Positions 36,035 through 42,211 of a stretch of 42,211 nucleotides of DNA are shown in pieces. A program made the translations under genes and the position numbers. Source of the DNA: Pseudomonadota bacterium (GTDB taxonomy: Bacteria > Desulfobacterota > Desulfovibrionia > Desulfovibrionales > Desulfovibrionaceae); the NCBI GenBank assembly GCA_023435825.1, contig JAEZMB010000028.1:1-42211 (forward strand), given 5' to 3'. Position 1 is the first letter of the stretch. Every line of letters starts with the position of its first letter. Below the pieces are notes generated by a model. It was not told the DNA's origin, searched no databases, and saw nothing but the letters and a program-made list of their open reading frames with translations.

Positions 36035-37357
36035 TTGGAATATACCGTTAATCAGCTTTCGCCTGTCAAAACGCAGGTCACCGTGTCCGTGCCGGCCGAA
36101 GAGGCCAACGCCGCCCTGGCTTCCGCCGTGGCCATGTTCCGCTCCCGGACCGACCTCAAGGGTTTCCGCAAGGGCAAGGTGCCGTCCAGCGTCGTCGAGC
36201 AGCGCTTCAAGAAAGAGATCGTCAGCGAAGCCACCACCGACCTCATCAACGTGCACATCAACGAGATCATGGGCGAACTCAAGCTGTCGCCGCTCTCCGG
36301 CCTGGATGTGAGCGAAGCTTCCCTGACCAAGGGCGAGCCCCTGGAATATACCTTCAGCTTCGAGCACGCCCCGGCCTTCGATCTGCCCGAATACAAGGGC
36401 CAGGCCGTGGAAGAGGAAGACGTCGTCGTCTCCGAGGCCGACATCGAATCCGTCATCGAGCGGGTGCGCAAGAATCTGGCCGAAGTGAAGCCGCTGAGCG
36501 ACAATCGTCCGGCCAAGGACGGGGAAATCGTGTCCGTCACCTTCGAGGCCTTCGAGGACGGCAAGGCCATCCCCGGCGTTCGGGCCGAGAATTTCGAATT
36601 GACCCTGGGCGAAGGCCAGGCCCTGCCGGCCTTTGAAGAGCTGGTCAAGACCATCGCCTCGGGCAACGAAGGGGAAGGGGATGTCACCTTCCCGGCCGAC
36701 TTCATCAATACCGAGCTGGCCGGCCGCACCGTCACCATGAAGGTGGCCGTCCACGTCATCAAGGAACGCACCCTGCCGCCGGTGGACGACGAGCTGGCCA
36801 AGAAGGCCGGCAACTTCGAAAACCTGGACAAGATGCGCGAAGCCATTACCATGTCCTACAAGAAGTCCCGCGAGGACCTGCACCGGTCCTCGGCCCAGAA
36901 GAAGCTGCTGGACAGCCTGCTGGCCACCCTGGACTTCCCGCTGCCGCCCGCCGTTGTGGAGCAGCAGCTCGGACAGATGGTCGAGGAATTCGTGGGGCAG
37001 CTGGAGCGCCGGGGCAAGAGCCTGGAGTCCACCGGCAAGACCCTGGCCGACATCCAGGGCGAGATGCGTCCGCGCGCCGAGGAGCTGGTCAAGACCCAGA
37101 TCTTCCTCTCCGCCGTGGCGCTCAAGGAAGAATTGACCGTCACTCCCCAGGAGATGGACGCGTTCTTCTACCGCCTCTCGACCCAGGCCGGCCAGGACGT
37201 CATCATGCTCAAGCGCTACTATGAGGACAACGGCCTCATGATCATGGTGCGCGACAAGCTGCTGTGCGACAAGGCAGCGGACCTGATCTACGCCAACGCC
37301 CTGGTGACCAAGGTCGCCCCGGCCGAAAAGCCGGCTGGCGAAGAGCCCCAGGAGTAG
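36035..37357 (+). CDS. tig: Trigger factor (ribosome-associated chaperone and peptidyl-prolyl isomerase)
   Basis: The 440-residue protein has an N-terminal ribosome-binding domain with the signature GFRKGKVP. A PPIase domain follows (about 150-245, GEIVSVTFEAFEDGKAIPG ... LPAFEELVKTIASG), and then the helical chaperone domain. It binds near the ribosomal exit tunnel and shields nascent chains. The start is a TTG (LEYTVNQLSPVKTQ), chosen because GGAGG lies six bases upstream; a longer frame from 35960 also begins with TTG and lacks a site. It heads the conserved tig-clpP-clpX-lon block. The length matches the family (430-450). Confidence 0.94.
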   Translation: MEYTVNQLSPVKTQVTVSVPAEEANAALASAVAMFRSRTDLKGFRKGKVPSSVVEQRFKKEIVSEATTDLINVHINEIMGELKLSPLSGLDVSEASLTKGEPLEYTFSFEHAPAFDLPEYKGQAVEEEDVVVSEADIESVIERVRKNLAEVKPLSDNRPAKDGEIVSVTFEAFEDGKAIPGVRAENFELTLGEGQALPAFEELVKTIASGNEGEGDVTFPADFINTELAGRTVTMKVAVHVIKERTLPPVDDELAKKAGNFENLDKMREAITMSYKKSREDLHRSSAQKKLLDSLLATLDFPLPPAVVEQQLGQMVEEFVGQLERRGKSLESTGKTLADIQGEMRPRAEELVKTQIFLSAVALKEELTVTPQEMDAFFYRLSTQAGQDVIMLKRYYEDNGLMIMVRDKLLCDKAADLIYANALVTKVAPAEKPAGEEPQE

Positions 37358-37397
37358 ACGGAGCGGGACCGCTTCTTGCAAGAAAGAAATGAAACCA

Positions 37398-37433
37398 GGA
37401 CAAAGCGGCCGCGTCACCGTGGCCGCTTTGTCC
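37398..37433 (+). other. Strong hairpin between tig and clpP
   Basis: GGACAAAGCGGCC (37398-37410) and GGCCGCTTTGTCC (37421-37433) pair perfectly. Three further pairs (one G-T) close on the loop TCAC, giving a stem of about 16 bp. The following bases, GGCAACC, contain no T-run. It may be a leaky or Rho-assisted terminator, an mRNA processing site or a stabiliser that sets the tig to clpP ratio. Confidence 0.7.
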
Positions 37434-37521
37434 GGCAACCGAAGCCGGAAGGATGTGGCGGTCCCGATTTGACGACAAAAACGTCGCAAAGCGTCGCCTC
37501 CGGCCTACAAAAGGGAAGCAG

Positions 37522-38130
37522 ATGGCCACGATACCTATTGTCATCGAGACGACCGGTCGCACCGAACGCGCCTATGACATCTATTCGCGGTTGCTGCGCG
37601 ACCGTATCATCCTGCTTGGCAGCGCCGTGGACGACTACGTCGCCAACCTGATCTGCGCCCAGCTCCTGTTTCTCGAGTCGGAAGACCCCGAGAAAGAAAT
37701 TTTCATGTACATCAATTCGCCCGGCGGCGTCGTTTCGGCCGGGCTGGCCATCTACGACACCATGCAGTACGTCATGCCGCCGGTCTCCACCCTGTGCCTG
37801 GGCCAGGCCGCCAGCATGGGCGCGCTGCTCCTGTGCGCCGGCGCCACCGGCATGCGCTACGCCCTGCCGCATAGCCGCATCATGATCCACCAGCCCTCCG
37901 GCGGCTATCAGGGCCAGGCCACGGACATCGAGATCCACGCCAAGGAGACCCGGCGCACCCGGGAAACCCTCAATGAAATCATGGCCAAGCACACCGGCCA
38001 GAGCATGGAGCGCATCCAGGTGGACACCGAGCGCGACAATTTCATGAGCGCCGAGGAAGCCGTGGCCTACGGCCTCATCGACAAGGTGTTGACCTCCCGG
38101 GAGCGGCTTGAGAAAAAGGACGCCGAATAG
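37522..38130 (+). CDS. clpP: ATP-dependent Clp protease proteolytic subunit
   Basis: The 202-residue serine peptidase starts MATIPIVIETTGRTERAYDIYSRLL. Its catalytic triad is Ser98 (GQAASMGA), His123 (MIHQPSGG) and Asp172 (DTERDNFMSA), aligning with E. coli 97/122/171. Tetradecameric ClpP degrades proteins unfolded by ClpX, encoded just downstream. AGGGAAG precedes the ATG by a few bases. It follows tig by 164 bases, including the hairpin, and precedes clpX by 165 bases. Confidence 0.97.
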   Translation: MATIPIVIETTGRTERAYDIYSRLLRDRIILLGSAVDDYVANLICAQLLFLESEDPEKEIFMYINSPGGVVSAGLAIYDTMQYVMPPVSTLCLGQAASMGALLLCAGATGMRYALPHSRIMIHQPSGGYQGQATDIEIHAKETRRTRETLNEIMAKHTGQSMERIQVDTERDNFMSAEEAVAYGLIDKVLTSRERLEKKDAE

Positions 38131-38144
38131 CCCCCGGGGCCTGT

Positions 38145-38192
38145 TCCTGAAAAAATGGTCAGGTTTGTTTCAGGAAAACGCCATTTTTCAGG
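38145..38192. repeat. Overlapping inverted repeats between clpP and clpX
   Basis: TCCTGAAA (38145-38152) can pair with TTTCAGGA (38168-38175). The longer CCTGAAAAAATGG (38146-38158) can pair with CCATTTTTCAGG (38181-38192), missing one A. The two pairings exclude each other. No T-run terminator follows. The block could be an operator with three half-sites or an RNA switch between two hairpins. Confidence 0.55.
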
Positions 38193-38295
38193 GTGATTGT
38201 TCACCAGATCCCTCTGATTTGATTATAGGACGCCGCACGAGGGCCGCGACGCGGTCAAAAAGGCCCGGTACGCCGGGCAGGGTGGGATTTCCGGT

Positions 38296-39549
<1,254 letters not shown>

Positions 39550-39678
39550 AGCCCCTGTCGCGCCCGGATTGACAACGGGTTTTCCGGCCTTACCTCACAA
39601 CCTGCCGCCAGGCCTTCGGATCGGGCAATGCCCGGTCCGGAGGCGGGCCTGGATTATAACCCCGCAGCGGGAGGTTGC

Positions 39679-42138
39679 ATGACTGGATTTACCTTCGATT
39701 CCAACCGGTTCGCCGCCGAGACCATACGCCTTCCCATGATGAGCCTGCGGGAAGTGGTGATGTTCCCGCGCTCCATCGCGCCGCTTTTCGTCGGCCGCGA
39801 AGCCTCCATCAAGGCCATCGAACAGGCCGTGGCCGCCCACGACAAGAAGATCTTCCTGGTCGCCCAGCGCTCGCCCGAGACCGAAAAACCCACCTCCGAG
39901 GACCTCTTCGAGATGGGTACGGTGAGCAAGATTCTCCAGATGCTTCGCCTGCCCGACGGCACCATCAAGGTGCTCTTCGAAGGGCTTTACCGGGCCGAGT
40001 GGGAATCCGAGACCATGACCATGGGCGAGGACGCCAACTATCCCATGGTCACCGTGCGCCGTGTGCCCGAGGAAGAAACCCACGGGCCGGAATCAGACGC
40101 GCTCATTCGTGCCACCCAGGAATCCCTGGAGCACTACGGCCGCATCAACAAGAAGCTGGCCCCGGAAACCATCCTGGCGATCAATTCCATCACCTCGCCG
40201 GGTCGCCTGGCCGACGCCGTCATGCCCCACCTCAAGGTGGACTACATCAAGAAGCAGGGCGTGCTGGAAGAGCTGGAGCCCATGCGCCGGCTGGAAGAGA
40301 CTTACGCCTTCCTGCAGGGCGAGATCGAGATTTCCTCCATCGAGAAGCGGATCAAAAACCGCGTCAAGCAGCAGATGGAGAAGAACCAGAAAGAGTACTA
40401 TTTAAACGAGCAGATCAAGGCCATCAACAAGGAGATGGGCCGCGAGGACGATCCCGGGGCCGAGGCGGCCGAATTCGAAAAGCGCCTCGAAGAAAAAAAC
40501 ATGCCCGAGGAAGCCCGGGAAAAGACCCTGCGCGAGATCAAGAAGCTGCGCCAGACCCCGCCGTCCTCGGCCGAGTACACGGTGGTGCGCAACTACGTCG
40601 AATGGATCCTCGACCTGCCCTGGCAGGTCTATCAGGACACCGATCTCGACATCCTGGCCGCCGAGGAGATCCTCAACACCGACCACTACGGCCTGGAAAA
40701 GCCCAAGGAACGCATCCTGGAATATCTGGCCGTGCAGAAGCTCGTGGACCGGATCAAGGGCCCCATCCTGTGTCTGGTCGGTCCTCCGGGCGTGGGCAAG
40801 ACGTCGCTCGCCAAGTCCATCGCCCGGGCCATGGGCCGGGAATTCGTGCGCCTGTCCCTGGGCGGCGTGCGCGACGAGGCCGAGATTCGCGGCCATCGCC
40901 GCACCTACGTCGGGGCGCTGCCGGGCAAGATCATCCAGTCGCTCAAGCGGGTCAAATTCAACAACCCGGTCTTTTGCCTCGACGAAGTGGACAAGATGAG
41001 CACGGATTTCCGGGGCGATCCGTCCTCGGCCCTGCTCGAAGTCCTCGATCCCGAGCAGAACTACGCCTACAGCGACCACTATCTTGATCTGGACTACGAC
41101 CTGTCCAAGATCTTCTTCATCACCACGGCCAACTCCCTGCACTCGATCCCGCTGCCGCTCCAGGACCGCATGGAGATCATCCGCATCCCCGGCTACCTGG
41201 AAACCGAAAAGGCGCAGATCGGCGGCCGGTTCCTGTTGCCCAAGAACATCGAGCAGCACGGCCTGACTCCGGACAACATCCGGCTCACCGACGAGGCCAT
41301 GCTGACCATCATCCGCCGCTACACCCGCGAGGCCGGCGTGCGCAACCTTGAACGCGAGATCGCCAGCGTGTGCCGCAAGGCCGCCCGCAAGCTCGTGGAA
41401 GGCAAGGAGCCCGAAGGCGGCTTTGTCGTGGACACGGCCGATCTCGAAGGCTACCTCGGCGTGCCCAAGCATCGCCACGGCGAGATGGAACCCGCGCCCA
41501 AGGTCGGGCTGTGCACCGGCATGGCCTACACCGAGGTCGGCGGCGAGCTGCTCATGGTCGAAGTGGCCATCATGCCCGGCTCGGGCAAGGTGGAGATCAC
41601 CGGCAAGCTCGGCGACGTCATGCAGGAGTCGGCCCGGGCGGCCCTGTCCTACCTGCGCTCCCGCTCGGGGCTCTACGGCCTCAAGCCCGATTTCCACAAG
41701 GAAATCGACATCCATATCCACGTGCCCGAGGGCGCTATCCCGAAAGACGGCCCGTCGGCCGGCATCACCCTGGCCACCACCATGATCTCGGCGCTGCTCA
41801 ATCTCCCGGTGCGCAACGACATCGCCATGACCGGCGAGATCACCCTGCGCGGCCGGGTGCTGCCCATCGGCGGCCTGCGCGAGAAGCTCCTCGCCGCCCA
41901 CCGGGGCCTTATCCGAACGGTCATCATCCCGGCGGAAAACGAAAAGGACTTGAAGGATGTGCCCGAGGCCATCCTCAAGGACATGGAAGTGATCAAGGTC
42001 GAAAGCATGGACGAGGTGCTGACCAAGGCCCTGGCCTGCGAGGATCAGGCGCGCCTGTTCTGCGGCCGCGACGCCAATACCGCGCCCCTGTCCGATTCGC
42101 TGCTCAAGGAAGAATATCGCCTGGAGCAGCGGCATTAG
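39679..42138 (+). CDS. lon: ATP-dependent protease Lon
   Basis: The 819-residue protein has a LonA N-terminal domain (about 15-210), a coiled-coil region (about 215-290, KNRVKQQMEKNQKEYYLNEQ), and an AAA+ module with GPPGVGKT (Lys374) and FCLDEVDKM. The protease domain has the Ser693-Lys736 dyad (KDGPSAG and LREKLLAAHRG). It degrades damaged and short-lived regulatory proteins. GGGAGG lies four bases before the ATG. The intergenic 129 bases after clpX hold a TTGACA at 39569 but only a weak -10. It ends 73 bases before the window edge, and nothing further is seen there. Confidence 0.97.
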   Translation: MTGFTFDSNRFAAETIRLPMMSLREVVMFPRSIAPLFVGREASIKAIEQAVAAHDKKIFLVAQRSPETEKPTSEDLFEMGTVSKILQMLRLPDGTIKVLFEGLYRAEWESETMTMGEDANYPMVTVRRVPEEETHGPESDALIRATQESLEHYGRINKKLAPETILAINSITSPGRLADAVMPHLKVDYIKKQGVLEELEPMRRLEETYAFLQGEIEISSIEKRIKNRVKQQMEKNQKEYYLNEQIKAINKEMGREDDPGAEAAEFEKRLEEKNMPEEAREKTLREIKKLRQTPPSSAEYTVVRNYVEWILDLPWQVYQDTDLDILAAEEILNTDHYGLEKPKERILEYLAVQKLVDRIKGPILCLVGPPGVGKTSLAKSIARAMGREFVRLSLGGVRDEAEIRGHRRTYVGALPGKIIQSLKRVKFNNPVFCLDEVDKMSTDFRGDPSSALLEVLDPEQNYAYSDHYLDLDYDLSKIFFITTANSLHSIPLPLQDRMEIIRIPGYLETEKAQIGGRFLLPKNIEQHGLTPDNIRLTDEAMLTIIRRYTREAGVRNLEREIASVCRKAARKLVEGKEPEGGFVVDTADLEGYLGVPKHRHGEMEPAPKVGLCTGMAYTEVGGELLMVEVAIMPGSGKVEITGKLGDVMQESARAALSYLRSRSGLYGLKPDFHKEIDIHIHVPEGAIPKDGPSAGITLATTMISALLNLPVRNDIAMTGEITLRGRVLPIGGLREKLLAAHRGLIRTVIIPAENEKDLKDVPEAILKDMEVIKVESMDEVLTKALACEDQARLFCGRDANTAPLSDSLLKEEYRLEQRH

Positions 42139-42211
42139 GAACGGAAGCGATAAGCAACGAGACGAGACGAAAAGAGAAGGGAAGAGTGCCTCCGGCGGCT
42201 GGGGGCCTGAG

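Noticed and set aside
39569..39597. lon promoter
   Set aside because: TTGACA is perfect, but the -10 region at the right spacing (TACCTC/ACCTCA) is poor, so it was mentioned but not called.

Overview
The window is GC-rich, densely coding bacterial chromosome. Several features point to a sulfate reducer of the Desulfovibrio/Solidesulfovibrio type (Desulfobacterota): a Desulfovibrio-style outer-membrane porin, a cytochrome bd oxidase paired with an Rrf2 regulator, and a tig-clpP-clpX-lon block. The taxonomic call is inference; no rRNA or tRNA gene is present. No phage, integrase, insertion sequence or CRISPR array was seen.

Positions 1-14228 are entirely minus strand. They hold two pieces of a type II secretion (T2SS) locus: gspD-gspE (14228 to 10364) and TPR lipoprotein-gspC-gspF-gspG-gspH (3529 to the window edge). 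Between them lies a complete tripartite-efflux block (10264 to 3672): a TetR regulator, a secreted SGNH/SASA-type esterase, a periplasmic adaptor lipoprotein, an RND pump and a MarR regulator. No outer-membrane TolC partner is visible.

Positions 14229-23130 are still minus strand. A porin has a good Fur-box match upstream and stacked hairpins downstream. A four-gene operon follows: a small membrane protein, an unusual P1B-type ATPase whose CPC motif reads FSC and whose metal-binding head is a GRxRxR-type HMA domain, a second such HMA protein, and an HD-GYP phosphodiesterase. Next come cydB/cydA with a strong terminator, and an Rrf2-type cysteine-rich regulator whose own promoter overlaps a near-perfect inverted repeat.

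Positions 23131-31276 are mixed: nudC (NADH pyrophosphatase), a glycerate 2-kinase, a polyprenyl-phosphate sugar transferase, and a divergent pair of envelope genes (a 3D-domain protein, and a membrane-anchored LytM/M23 protein that has lost most zinc ligands). Then come a small unknown membrane protein and an isocitrate dehydrogenase whose cofactor residues look NAD-type rather than NADP-type.

Positions 31522-42138 are plus strand. A hyuA/hyuB-like hydantoinase/oxoprolinase pair has a GT-A glycosyltransferase-like gene inserted between its subunits and translationally coupled to the first. The protein quality-control cluster follows: trigger factor (TTG start), ClpP, ClpX and Lon, with structured intergenic regions. 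Most genes are recognisable families. The interesting material is in arrangement, lost catalytic residues and regulatory DNA rather than in one clearly new system.
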